The notes: generated by a model not told the origin, from the letters alone. Positions 27,760 to 35,317 are shown, counted from the first letter of the stretch. The stretch is 64,000 nt of DNA from Maridesulfovibrio ferrireducens (GCF_900101105.1 NZ_FNGA01000004.1:186001-250000); one strand, 5' to 3'. Made by a program: numbers and translations.

Positions 27760-27788
27760 GGACATAAGTTTTAAAGTTGGTATAAATG
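27760..27788 (+). promoter_or_regulatory. Sigma-70-type promoter of tsaC
   Basis: TTGGAC (27760-27765) and TATAAA (27783-27788) are separated by 17 bases. The predicted start near 27795 gives a leader of about 33 nt. Confidence 0.62.
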
Positions 27789-27827
27789 TTTGCTTCGTAT
27801 GCACTATAAAAAGATCGGAGATTTGGG

Positions 27828-28436
27828 ATGACTGATGTTGATGCCGTAAAAATAATAAGATCCGGCGGGGTACTTATTTATCCTACTGAAACTTTGTTTG
27901 CCCTCGGGGCAGATGCCAGTGACGAAGGGGCTGCAAACCGCGTTGCCCTTGTGAAAGGGCGTCCTGTTTCTAAACCGCTACCTCTTGTTATAGGTAGTAT
28001 GGATCAACTCGATCTCGTTACCAAATACGCATCTCCTGAAGTGCTTAAGCTTGCTAAGTCTTTCTGGCCCGGGCCTCTTTCCATTCTGGTTAAAGCTCGT
28101 GAGGAGTTGTCGTATGCTGTGAAAGATTCACGGGGATATACTTCTGTAAGATGGACCGATCATCCTGTTGCGGCAAAAATTTGTCTTGAGTCTAGTACTC
28201 CGCTTATTGCAACAAGTGCGAATCTTAGCGGTAAAAAAGCTGCGGAGAAATTTGAAGATATTGATGAAGAATTGATAAATTCTGTTGAAGGTGTTTTCAA
28301 CGGTAAGCCGGCTCCTCGCGGAGGAAGTCCTTCAACCGTGGTTGAACCGCTTAGCAATGGTAAAGTAAGAGTTCTCAGGGACGGAGTCATTTCCAGAGCA
28401 ACTTTAATGCAGGCCGGATTCATAGTTGTAGATTAG
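27828..28436 (+). CDS. tsaC: Threonylcarbamoyl-AMP synthase (Sua5/YrdC family)
   Basis: It makes threonylcarbamoyl-adenylate from threonine, bicarbonate and ATP for t6A37 modification of tRNA. YrdC signatures are visible: IYPTETLFALGADA at the N-terminus, KGRPVSKPLPLVI, and SVRWTDHP with SANLSGKKAA further on. At 202 residues it is a short form without a Sua5 C-terminal domain. GGAG precedes the ATG. A YciO-type paralogue role cannot be fully excluded. It is followed by its own terminator and then the sRNA region. Confidence 0.88.
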   Translation: MTDVDAVKIIRSGGVLIYPTETLFALGADASDEGAANRVALVKGRPVSKPLPLVIGSMDQLDLVTKYASPEVLKLAKSFWPGPLSILVKAREELSYAVKDSRGYTSVRWTDHPVAAKICLESSTPLIATSANLSGKKAAEKFEDIDEELINSVEGVFNGKPAPRGGSPSTVVEPLSNGKVRVLRDGVISRATLMQAGFIVVD

Positions 28437-28463
28437 TTTTTGATATATGATGTTAATTTTATT

Positions 28464-28500
28464 GACCTGTTCTTTATATGTGAGAGCAGGTCTTTTTTTT
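28464..28500 (+). terminator. Intrinsic terminator of tsaC
   Basis: A 10-bp stem GACCTGTTCT/AGAGCAGGTC (one G-U pair) with a 9-base loop is followed by eight T (28493-28500). Confidence 0.9.
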
Positions 28501-28657
28501 AGTAAAAAAAATTAAACTGTAATCGTGATGAATAGCCGATGTTCAGTATTCCGGTATAAATTGTTGTACTTTATGTGTAATTTTAAAAAGAGATGTTTTG
28601 TATATAAAAGTGCATAATTACAGTGTGTTAATAGTTTTTATTTGTAGTTTAAAACTT

Positions 28658-28673
28658 TGGCATGCGTATTGCT
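28658..28673 (+). promoter_or_regulatory. Sigma-54 promoter of sRNA 1
   Basis: TGGCATGCGTATTGCT matches the consensus TGGCACG-N4-TTGCW with one change (C to T in the -24 element). GG (28659-28660) and GC (28671-28672) are 10 bases apart. The predicted start is about 28684. Confidence 0.88.
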
Positions 28674-28683
28674 ATATTTAAAT

Positions 28684-28753
28684 CACCTTCATTCTTTTGC
28701 TGAGATTAATATCGAAAACAGGCCTCGCCGGATACCACCGGCGAGGCCTTTTC
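28684..28753 (+). ncRNA. Candidate sigma-54-dependent small RNA 1
   Basis: The predicted transcript is about 70 nt. It begins CACCTTCATTC roughly 12 bases after the -12 element, has about 36 mostly unpaired bases, and ends in a 12-bp terminator hairpin (from 28720) with a U-tail. No open reading frame with a ribosome binding site fits inside. The body is identical to sRNA 2. The CU-rich 5' end (CACCUU) is complementary to AAGGUG-type ribosome binding sites, so translational repression by pairing is a reasonable model (inference). Its activator and targets are not in view. Confidence 0.8.
28720..28752 (+). terminator. Terminator hairpin of sRNA 1
   Basis: The perfect stem GGCCTCGCCGG/CCGGCGAGGCC (28721-28731, 28738-28748) has loop ATACCA, plus an outer A-T pair, and is followed by TTTT. 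Confidence 0.95.
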
Positions 28754-28996
28754 GATTTTGTAGCAAAGTAAGAATTGAAGATTGAAAACTTTTGAATAAA
28801 TTGATCAGATCTGGCCGATTGTTATATATCGTTTTTGGTAGTTCAAAAAATTAAACCAAGAATCCTTTGAAAGCAGTGTTTTGCTAAACTGAGTATAAAA
28901 ATTTTAACTTTTTCCCTGTTTGACCAGTGTGTTAATTGTTTATAAAATAGCAATTATTATAGGTGTTTATTGTTTTGTTTGAAGTCTTTTGTGTTT

Positions 28997-29012
28997 TGGC
29001 ACGCGAGTTGCT
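28997..29012 (+). promoter_or_regulatory. Sigma-54 promoter of sRNA 2
   Basis: TGGCACGCGAGTTGCT is a perfect match to TGGCACG-N4-TTGCW. GG (28998-28999) and GC (29010-29011) are 10 bases apart. The predicted start is about 29023. Confidence 0.93.
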
Positions 29013-29022
29013 ATATTTAAAT

Positions 29023-29093
29023 CACCTTCATTCTTTTGCTGAGATTAATATCGAAAACAGGCCCCGTCGGATACCACCGACGGGGCCTTTTTC
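29023..29093 (+). ncRNA. Candidate sigma-54-dependent small RNA 2
   Basis: Same architecture as sRNA 1: an identical 5' body from CACCTTCATTC to GAAAACAGG, then a terminator hairpin and five T. It differs from sRNA 1 only in the terminator stem, by two base pairs that both change on both strands, so pairing is preserved. The predicted length is about 70 nt. The strong promoter match makes it the likely stronger of the two. Confidence 0.82.
29059..29092 (+). terminator. Terminator hairpin of sRNA 2
   Basis: The perfect stem GGCCCCGTCGG/CCGACGGGGCC (29060-29070, 29077-29087) has the same loop, ATACCA, and is followed by TTTTT. Confidence 0.95.
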
Positions 29094-29142
29094 GTTTAAG
29101 TCACTTGTCTTGTTTTCTTTCTTAGAAATAAACCGTATTCTC

Positions 29143-29171
29143 TTGTCATGAAAAAACATATGCGTTAATAA
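29143..29171 (+). promoter_or_regulatory. Sigma-70-type promoter candidate of the Nudix-glg run
   Basis: TTGTCA (29143-29148), a 17-base spacer and TAATAA (29166-29171) lie upstream of the Nudix gene. The predicted leader is about 58 nt. Confidence 0.45.
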
Positions 29172-29235
29172 TTATAAGGAATTACCAAATGTAAGAATTC
29201 CTGTTTTTGTTGACATAAAATTAAGGTTGTTGTGT

Positions 29236-29724
29236 ATGCTTGGTTCGAAACCGTGTCCTCATTGCGGTAATGATGTTGTTCTCTATCGTAATCCGGTCCC
29301 TACTGTAGATATTGTTATATATGATCCCTGTAAGGGGGTTGTGTTGATTGAGAGGAACAACCCGCCACTGGGATGGGCTTTACCCGGTGGATTTGTTGAC
29401 TATGGCGAAACACTTGAACATGCTGCTGTTCGCGAGGCGAAAGAAGAAACCAGTCTTGACGTTGTACTTACTGGACTGGTCGGAGTCTTTTCCATGCCTT
29501 GTCGCGATGACAGACAGCATACAATAAGCATTACATACAGCGCGATTGCGCGTAATCCGCAGGGGCTTAAAGCTGGAGATGATGCGGGAGGTGCCCGTTT
29601 CTTTCAGTTGGACGATCTTCCTGAATTAGTTTTTGATCATAGCGACATTTTGAATGAATTTTCGGTTAAAGTACTTTCGTTGCAAGCTTCGGCTTCGATT
29701 GGAAGTTCTACTGAGCAGGTATAA
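29236..29724 (+). CDS. Nudix hydrolase with N-terminal Cys motif
   Basis: The Nudix box is complete (GGFVDYGETLEHAAVREAKE followed by ET), which binds Mg and cleaves a diphosphate linkage. An N-terminal CPHCGN half zinc-ribbon precedes the fold, followed by YRNPVPTVDIVIYD, a pattern of ADP-ribose or ADP-sugar pyrophosphatase-like proteins. ATG 29236 has AAGG 9 bases upstream; frames starting earlier use TTG without support. It lies 20 bp before glgA. Hydrolysis of ADP-glucose, the glycogen precursor, would fit this position, but the substrate cannot be read from the sequence. Confidence 0.88.
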   Translation: MLGSKPCPHCGNDVVLYRNPVPTVDIVIYDPCKGVVLIERNNPPLGWALPGGFVDYGETLEHAAVREAKEETSLDVVLTGLVGVFSMPCRDDRQHTISITYSAIARNPQGLKAGDDAGGARFFQLDDLPELVFDHSDILNEFSVKVLSLQASASIGSSTEQV

Positions 29725-29744
29725 AATCATAGGGAGTTTGGCCC

Positions 29745-31193
29745 GTGCACGACGTTTTGTACGTAACTTCGGAAATGTATCCTTTTTCTAAAACAGGCGG
29801 ACTTGGTGACGTTATGGGAGCCTTGCCTCCCTGTGTTCACGAAAAAGGTGTTAATGCCGCGGTTATTACCCCTTTTTATGGACGGATGAATCTGGACGGG
29901 CGGAAACTCAGACTTGTTTATTCGGATCTGCATGTAGGGTATCCTTGGCCGTCAACCACTGCTGAAATATACCAGACAGATTACGATGGAATGCCTGTCT
30001 ATTTTGTTGCCAGAGGTGAATATTTCGATCGTCGCTATTACTATAATACTCACAATGGTGACTATTTTGATAATTGCGAACGATTTATTTTCTTTTGCAA
30101 AACCGTTTTGAAATGGGCAAGACTTCTACCCAGTCCTCCGGCAGTAATCCATTCACATGACTGGCAGTCAGCACTAGTTCCTCCTTATTTACACTTCGAA
30201 CGCGCCCGTGATTCTTTCTGGAAAAATACTAAGTCGGTCTCAACTATTCATAATCTTGCTTTTCAGGGTCGTTTTTCCGAAAGGCTTTTTCACGAATCAG
30301 GGCTTCCGGCTGAAGCATGGTCCATGCACGGAGCAGAATTTTATGGCGATTTTAATATGCTCAAAGCCAGCATTGCCTACAGTGACGCAGTTACTGCCGT
30401 CAGCCCTACTTATGCGGCAGAAATTTTGGGCCCTGAATTCGGTTGTGGACTCGAAGGTTTTTTAAGAAGTAATAGTGGTAAAATCGAAGGAATTCTGAAC
30501 GGGGCTGACTATAATGTTTGGGACCCTTGCGAAGATAAGTTTTTGCCATGCTGTTACAGTGCTGAGGATATTCGCGGTAAACAGCAATGCAAGCAGAGCA
30601 TGCTGCGTGAATTTTATATGTCTGATCAACTTGAAGACAAACCCGTCTTCGGATTCATAGGACGTTTGAGAGATCAGAAGGGCGTTGACCTGCTCATTGA
30701 CATCATTCCGAAGCTGATGGAAAAAGATGTAGGTCTTATTGTGCTCGGTGAAGGCAATCTTGCTTACGAAGCACAGCTTCTTGATCTTATGGAAGAATAT
30801 TCTGGTAAATTATGTGTTCAAGTTGGATATACCGAAAATCTGGCTCATGCGATTCAGGCCGGATCGGATATTTTTCTGATGCCTTCACGATATGAACCAT
30901 GCGGTTTGACGCAGATTTATGCTTTACGATTTGGAACGCCTCCTGTTGCCACAGCTGTGGGCGGGTTGTGTGATACCATTACTCCCTATCCGGACGAAGA
31001 AGCTACGGGATTTACCTTTGCGGAGTCGGATGCGGATTTATTTTTTGAAGCGATTGAACAGGCTATCGCTGTCTGGCATGACAGAGATGAGTGGGAAAAA
31101 ATGGTCAAACGGGCTATGCGTAAAGAGTTCACATGGGATCGTTCGGCTGATGAGTATATTAAATTGTATCGCAAACTCGGCGCGAGAATTTAG
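29745..31193 (+). CDS. glgA: Glycogen synthase (ADP-glucose type)
   Basis: GlgA (GT5) elongates alpha-1,4-glucan from ADP-glucose. The N-terminal [13 protein letters not shown] motif binds the ADP-glucose phosphate, and the C-terminal domain has [14 protein letters not shown] and the ExxGLTQ-type site ([19 protein letters not shown]). At 482 residues the length is normal. GTG 29745 is used, with AGGGAG upstream and the family N-terminus ([16 protein letters not shown]). It is followed 8 bp later by a small Cys-rich gene and then glgB, forming a glycogen operon without glgC or glgP in this window. Confidence 0.95.
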   Translation: MHDVLYVTSEMYPFSKTGGLGDVMGALPPCVHEKGVNAAVITPFYGRMNLDGRKLRLVYSDLHVGYPWPSTTAEIYQTDYDGMPVYFVARGEYFDRRYYYNTHNGDYFDNCERFIFFCKTVLKWARLLPSPPAVIHSHDWQSALVPPYLHFERARDSFWKNTKSVSTIHNLAFQGRFSERLFHESGLPAEAWSMHGAEFYGDFNMLKASIAYSDAVTAVSPTYAAEILGPEFGCGLEGFLRSNSGKIEGILNGADYNVWDPCEDKFLPCCYSAEDIRGKQQCKQSMLREFYMSDQLEDKPVFGFIGRLRDQKGVDLLIDIIPKLMEKDVGLIVLGEGNLAYEAQLLDLMEEYSGKLCVQVGYTENLAHAIQAGSDIFLMPSRYEPCGLTQIYALRFGTPPVATAVGGLCDTITPYPDEEATGFTFAESDADLFFEAIEQAIAVWHDRDEWEKMVKRAMRKEFTWDRSADEYIKLYRKLGARI

Positions 31194-31201
31194 GAAATAT
31201 T

Positions 31202-31405
31202 ATGTCACAAGAATTGATAGCGGATTTGGCTGAAAGGCTTAGCGTAAACGTTGAAGGTTTAAGTCTTATTGAATCTGTCAGAATGCTTCAAAGAGTTGAA
31301 GGCAATTTTGATTGTTTCGCAAGGGCGGCAAGCGGTTTTTGCGATCAGAAGGATTGTTTATTTTATATTGAATGCCTCCAGAATTCCCGAAAATCAAAGG
31401 ACTGA
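31202..31405 (+). CDS. Small Cys-rich protein between glgA and glgB
   Basis: This 67-residue protein has four cysteines spaced C-x8-C-x4-C-x5-C in its C-terminal half (NFDCFARAASGFCDQKDC followed by LFYIEC), preceded by a helical half (LIADLAERLSVNVEGLSLIE). The spacing suggests a small zinc- or iron-sulfur-binding module; a similar small Cys protein with a CFxTxxRxxC-type stretch occurs in related bacteria as far as I recall, but I cannot name its function. It lies 8 bp after glgA and 6 bp before glgB and must be cotranslated with them. A regulatory or stabilising role in glycogen metabolism is guesswork. Confidence 0.8.
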   Translation: MSQELIADLAERLSVNVEGLSLIESVRMLQRVEGNFDCFARAASGFCDQKDCLFYIECLQNSRKSKD

Positions 31406-31411
31406 TGCTGT

Positions 31412-33310
31412 ATGCCTGAAACTTTACCTGTCTATATAGCTCCTTTTGATTTGTTCCTGTTCGGGAAAGGTGAACATTGGGATCTTTACCGTATTCTCGG
31501 AGCACATTTTGATGTGCAGGATAAACAGGAAGGATATCGTTTTGCCGTGTGGGCACCGAATGCCCGCAATATTTATGTTGCCGGAGATTTCAACAACTGG
31601 GATAGCCGGGCGAATCAGTTATATCCTGTCGGCGTGTCCGGCATCTGGGCGGGATTTGTGCCGGATGTTGTTCCCGGTCAGATGTATAAATATCAGGTAG
31701 TTCAAAGTGACGGGCGAGAAGTAACTAAGACAGATCCTTTTGCGTTTCGTTCAGAGATGCGCCCCGGGCATGCCGCGGTTACATGGGGTCTCGAAAATCA
31801 TGAGTGGGCTGATGATTCATGGATGACAAAGCGTCGCAATGACGGACTGCCTCTTAATAAACCCATGTCCTGCTATGAAGTTCACCTCGGTTCATGGCGC
31901 AGGGAAAACTGGGATTACCGTACTTATCGCCAGTTGACGGAAGAGCTTATTCCTTATGTAAAAGATATGGGATTTACTCATATTGAGCTGATGCCTATAG
32001 CCGAACATCCTCTTGATGAATCGTGGGGATATCAGACCAGCCATTATTTTTCTCCTACTTCACGGCATGGAACGCCTGATGATCTCAGATACTTTATTGA
32101 TAAATGTCATCAGGAAGGAATCGGAGTCATTCTGGACTGGGTTCCCGGACATTTTCCAAAAGATGAATGGGGGCTTGGGCGTTTTGACGGTACAGCCCTT
32201 TATGAGCATGCTGATCCTCGTAAAGGTGAGCATCCTGATTGGGGTACATATATTTTTAATTTCGGTCGTCATGAAGTCTGCAACTTCCTACTGACCAACG
32301 CGCTCTACTGGCTCAAAGAGTTTCATATTGACGGGCTTCGTATCGATGCTGTGGCTTCCATGTTATATCTAGATTATTCTAGAAAAGATGGAGAATGGGT
32401 GGCAAATGAGCATGGCGGTAACGAGAATATTGAAGCTATCCAGTTATTTAAGCAGCTCAATACTGTTGTTCATGACCAATTTCCCGGCGCAATGATGATT
32501 GCTGAAGAATCAACATCATGGCCCGGAGTTTCAAGGCCTGTTTATACCGGTGGTCTTGGATTTACTTTCAAGTGGAATATGGGGTGGATGAATGACACGC
32601 TGGACTATGTGAGCAAAAGTCCTATTCATCGTGCGTATCATCACAACAGTTTAACTTTTTCTATGATTTATGCCTTCAGTGAGAACTTTGTTTTGCCGCT
32701 TTCACATGATGAAGTTGTGCATGGCAAAGGTGCTCTTTTGTCCAAAATGCCCGGTGACACTTGGCAGCAGATGGCTAATCTGCGTCTGCTTTTCAGTTAT
32801 CAGTGGGCGCATCCCGGTAAAAAATTATTATTTATGGGTTGTGAGTTCGGGCAGTGGAATGAATGGGATTGCCGCAAAGAATTGGACTGGTTGTTACTGG
32901 GTTTTCCTGCACATCAAGGATTGCGCAATACCGTTACTGATTTGAACCGGACAATGCGTGAAAATCCCGCCATGTATAAGCAGGATAATGACTGGTCAGG
33001 GTTTGAATGGGTAGATTTCAGCGATTTCAAATCCTCTACCATCAGTTTTTTACGTAAGACTGATGGCGACAAGCCTATTCTCTGGATTTTTAACTTCACT
33101 CCGGTGGTACGGTCCGGTTATTGTCTCGGATGTCCACAGGGTGGAAGGTGGAAAGAAATATTTAATTCCGATGCAGAGATATACGGTGGGTCCAATGTCG
33201 GTAATGTCGGCGAAGTCGTAGCCAAGAAGGCCGGAGATATCGGATCTTTTCCATATTACTTGGAACTGACCTTGCCTCCGCTCGGTGCTATTGCTTTACG
33301 GCCTGAGTAA
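31412..33310 (+). CDS. glgB: 1,4-alpha-glucan branching enzyme
   Basis: GH13 branching enzyme that creates alpha-1,6 branches in glycogen. The order is standard: an N-terminal CBM48 domain (FAVWAPNARNIYVAGDFNNWD), the catalytic barrel with GLRIDAVASMLYLDYSR (nucleophile Asp), the acid/base Glu in IAEESTSW, SHDEVVHGKG with the third carboxylate, and a C-terminal beta domain. At 632 residues it is the short form with a single N-terminal domain. It follows the small Cys gene by 6 bp and is followed by a non-coding region with a repeat and a terminator. Confidence 0.96.
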   Translation: MPETLPVYIAPFDLFLFGKGEHWDLYRILGAHFDVQDKQEGYRFAVWAPNARNIYVAGDFNNWDSRANQLYPVGVSGIWAGFVPDVVPGQMYKYQVVQSDGREVTKTDPFAFRSEMRPGHAAVTWGLENHEWADDSWMTKRRNDGLPLNKPMSCYEVHLGSWRRENWDYRTYRQLTEELIPYVKDMGFTHIELMPIAEHPLDESWGYQTSHYFSPTSRHGTPDDLRYFIDKCHQEGIGVILDWVPGHFPKDEWGLGRFDGTALYEHADPRKGEHPDWGTYIFNFGRHEVCNFLLTNALYWLKEFHIDGLRIDAVASMLYLDYSRKDGEWVANEHGGNENIEAIQLFKQLNTVVHDQFPGAMMIAEESTSWPGVSRPVYTGGLGFTFKWNMGWMNDTLDYVSKSPIHRAYHHNSLTFSMIYAFSENFVLPLSHDEVVHGKGALLSKMPGDTWQQMANLRLLFSYQWAHPGKKLLFMGCEFGQWNEWDCRKELDWLLLGFPAHQGLRNTVTDLNRTMRENPAMYKQDNDWSGFEWVDFSDFKSSTISFLRKTDGDKPILWIFNFTPVVRSGYCLGCPQGGRWKEIFNSDAEIYGGSNVGNVGEVVAKKAGDIGSFPYYLELTLPPLGAIALRPE

Positions 33311-33340
33311 GGTTGCAAGTTCGTTGAATGTTGCATTAGT

Positions 33341-33450
33341 AGGCCTGCGGCGCTTGAAGGCTTGATTGCCCTTTGGCCTTTTGATTAGAGGATTTCGCCT
33401 TCGGCTGGACCAAAGGGCCCGCGGCCCTCTGGACTCCCTTTTAGGGGGGG
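33341..33450 (+). repeat. Intergenic GC-rich repeat, copy A
   Basis: The element contains AGGCCTGCGGCGCT (33341-33354) and CAAAGGGCCCGCGGCCCTCT (33411-33430). Both reappear as exact reverse complements in copy B beyond pdxA. It lies in the 313-bp region between glgB and pdxA, which is otherwise AT-rich. It resembles palindromic intergenic elements common in Desulfovibrionaceae chromosomes. Confidence 0.82.
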
Positions 33451-33494
33451 TAAGTTTAGTTTTTTTAAAAAATTAGTAGATTAATAGTATTTAC

Positions 33495-33533
33495 GGGGGA
33501 GGCTTTCTTTAGGAAAGTTTCTCCCTCTTTTTG
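33495..33533 (+). terminator. Intrinsic terminator after glgB
   Basis: GGGAG/CTCCC and inner CTTTC/GAAAG stems (33497-33501, 33503-33507, 33513-33517, 33521-33525) are followed by CTTTTTG. Confidence 0.7.
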
Positions 33534-33623
33534 TGCTCTTGCTAACTGTTTTGAAATAGTATTGGATAAACGGGTGTTGAGTAACCTTTTTAAAAGTATT
33601 TAAATAAAATTTCAGGTGATAAT

Positions 33624-34607
33624 ATGAAAAAAAATATATGTATAACCCTTGGTGATCCTAACGGGTTGGGCCCTGAGCTTGTTTGCAGGTCTTTTTCTGG
33701 ACGTGAACCGGAGCGTGTTTTTTTGATGGTTGGTCCTGCGAACAGTTTGGAATACCATTTGGAACAGCTTGGACTTGATCCTTTTTATGAAAAAATTGAT
33801 GATCCCGCACAGATTGTTGGGGCAAAGGCTGGGTATTATCTTTATTGTCCTGAGAAATTAAAAGATTTTAAGTTGAATGTCGGCGTCGCGGACCCTGAGG
33901 GAGGGCGTGGTGCCGGTGAAGCTTTGGAGACCGCAGTTCAACTGCTTGAGGATAAAGTTGTTTATGGACTCGTTACCTGTCCGTTAAATAAAGCTATGTT
34001 ACAGTTAGCCGGATTTGATTTTCCGGGACACACTGAATTTTTGGCGGAAAGGTCCGGAGCAGGGCGTGAGAATGTATGTATGCACCTTGGCGGACCGAAG
34101 CTTAAAGTAAGTCTTGTTACTACTCATCCAAAGTTTGTGGATATTCCTGCTTTGATTACCAAAGAAAGAATTTTGCGCTGTCTTGATTTGACAGATCAAC
34201 TCGTGAAATCACTCGGCCTTGAAAAGCCTATTGCAGTGTGTGGTCTCAATCCTCATGCCGGAGAATCAGGTCGAATCGGTCGCGAAGAAATTGATATTAT
34301 CGAACCCGCGATTAAGGAAGCGAATGCGAAAGGGTTAAATGTCGAAGGGCCTTTTCCCGGTGATACTGTCTTTTATTTTGCGGCGCAGGGTGCGTATAGC
34401 GCAGTCCTTGCCATGTATCACGATCAGGGGTTGGCACCGCTCAAACTTCTGCATTTCAGTGAAGCAGTAAATATTACGCTGGGACTGCCTTACCCGAGAA
34501 CTTCCCCCGACCACGGAACAGGTTATGACATAACCGGAACCGGAAAAGCCTCATTAGACAGCTTTAAAGCAGCTCTAGAAACTGCCGAAAAAATGGTGGA
34601 CGCATAA
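33624..34607 (+). CDS. pdxA: 4-Hydroxythreonine-4-phosphate dehydrogenase
   Basis: PdxA oxidises 4-phosphohydroxy-L-threonine in the DXP-dependent pyridoxal phosphate pathway. Family features include ITLGDPNGLGPEL at the N-terminus, the metal-ligand histidines in GFDFPGHTEFLAER, AMYHDQGLAPLK and TSPDHGTGYDI, and VVYGLVTCPLNKAM. At 327 residues the length is normal. A weak AGGTG precedes the ATG. The gene stands alone between copies A and B of an inverted repeat, and converges on gmhB. Confidence 0.95.
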   Translation: MKKNICITLGDPNGLGPELVCRSFSGREPERVFLMVGPANSLEYHLEQLGLDPFYEKIDDPAQIVGAKAGYYLYCPEKLKDFKLNVGVADPEGGRGAGEALETAVQLLEDKVVYGLVTCPLNKAMLQLAGFDFPGHTEFLAERSGAGRENVCMHLGGPKLKVSLVTTHPKFVDIPALITKERILRCLDLTDQLVKSLGLEKPIAVCGLNPHAGESGRIGREEIDIIEPAIKEANAKGLNVEGPFPGDTVFYFAAQGAYSAVLAMYHDQGLAPLKLLHFSEAVNITLGLPYPRTSPDHGTGYDITGTGKASLDSFKAALETAEKMVDA

Positions 34608-34680
34608 TCGTTAGAATTCGTTTTTTTAAATGTTCTACTAAAAGATACTTAACGAATAATTTCCTATTTAAAATATCTCC

Positions 34681-34758
34681 CCCAAATAGGGTGTGCAGAG
34701 GGCCGCGGGCCCTTTGCCCGCCGGAGGCAAAATCTTTGTTTTCAGCGCCGCAGGCCTA
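34681..34758 (-). repeat. Intergenic GC-rich repeat, copy B (inverted relative to A)
   Basis: AGAGGGCCGCGGGCCCTTTG (34697-34716) and AGCGCCGCAGGCCT (34744-34757) are reverse complements of blocks in copy A. The internal spacer differs in length and sequence, so the two share ends rather than whole bodies. It lies between the convergent pdxA and gmhB genes and could also act as a bidirectional transcript end. Confidence 0.82.
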
Positions 34759-34769
34759 ACAAACACAAT

Positions 34770-35303
34770 TTACCTATTTATAATAAATTCAGCCGCACGA
34801 AGTAAATCATCTGCTATGTATGTGGCTTTGCCTTCGCACTGAGGCTCTTCTTTCATCCCTTTGCCTGTTCGGACAAGGATTGTACTGGCTCCTCTGGCTA
34901 ACCCGAGTTCTATGTCACATATCTTGTCGCCTATTACGTAGCAATCTGTAGGAACCATTTTAAATTCTTTTATTGCGTTGTCGAACATTCCCGGAGCAGG
35001 TTTGCGGCAATTGCAATTTTGTTCCGGTGCGTGCGGACAGTGATATATTGCATCAAATTTGATTCCGCTTTTGGATAGCATTTCTTCCATCCTGCTGTTG
35101 ACCGCGTTCATGTCATCTTCTGAATAATATCCGCGTCCTATTCCTGATTGGTTGGTGACGACTATCAGACCGAATCCAGCATCCTGCATGAGTTTCAGTC
35201 CGTCCTCGGCATTGGGCAGAATTTCAACGCCTTCGGGATCACTTAGATAATGTTTGTCGACGATGATTGTACCGTCCCGATCAAGAAGTATATATTTTTT
35301 CAT
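34770..35303 (-). CDS. gmhB: D-glycero-D-manno-heptose 1,7-bisphosphate 7-phosphatase
   Basis: This HAD-family phosphatase of ADP-heptose synthesis (LPS inner core) has motif I LLDRDGTI, motif II VTNQSGIGRG, the zinc-binding loop CPHAPEQNCNC, and motif III/IV (KPAPGMF; YVIGDKICDIELG). The 177-residue length fits. ATG 35303 is preferred; the upstream extension of eight codons crosses a hairpin. It is the last gene of the minus-strand run with waaA and kdsB, consistent with a shared lipopolysaccharide role, though a terminator-like hairpin sits just before it. Confidence 0.93.
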   Translation of the reverse strand: MKKYILLDRDGTIIVDKHYLSDPEGVEILPNAEDGLKLMQDAGFGLIVVTNQSGIGRGYYSEDDMNAVNSRMEEMLSKSGIKFDAIYHCPHAPEQNCNCRKPAPGMFDNAIKEFKMVPTDCYVIGDKICDIELGLARGASTILVRTGKGMKEEPQCEGKATYIADDLLRAAEFIINR

Positions 35304-35317
35304 TATGTTTCCAAGAG

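Larger units (their letters stand above)
28501..28755 (+). repeat. Tandem duplication unit 1 (sRNA locus)
   Basis: First member of a tandem pair with a constant offset of 339 bp to the second (about 28840-29094). The 56 bases 28669-28724 are identical in both. Upstream there are only patches of identity at the same offset, such as an A-run followed by ATTAAAC and the motif GTATAAA, so the flanks have diverged while promoter, RNA body and terminator were kept. Confidence 0.88.
28840..29094 (+). repeat. Tandem duplication unit 2 (sRNA locus)
   Basis: Second member of the 339-bp-offset pair. Between the two units, and upstream of each promoter, the DNA is AT-rich. A CAGTGTGTTAAT motif occurs upstream of both promoters (28621 and 28925) but at different distances (38 and 73 bases before GG), so it could be an activator site that moved rather than part of the duplication. 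Confidence 0.85.

Noticed and set aside
28697-28720. TGCTGAGATTA in the sRNA body resembles the CUGAGA motif of the TPP riboswitch
   Set aside because: The rest of the TPP aptamer is absent, the RNA is too short, and no thiamine gene follows.
28963-29151. A 62-codon open frame across sRNA 2
   Set aside because: It runs through the promoter and terminator hairpin, has no ribosome binding site, and its residues look random; the promoter-body-terminator layout explains the DNA better.
29177-29213. Hairpin GGAATT/AATTCC with following T-rich DNA upstream of the Nudix gene
   Set aside because: The stem is only 6 bp and A/T-rich with a 12-base loop; too weak to call a terminator.
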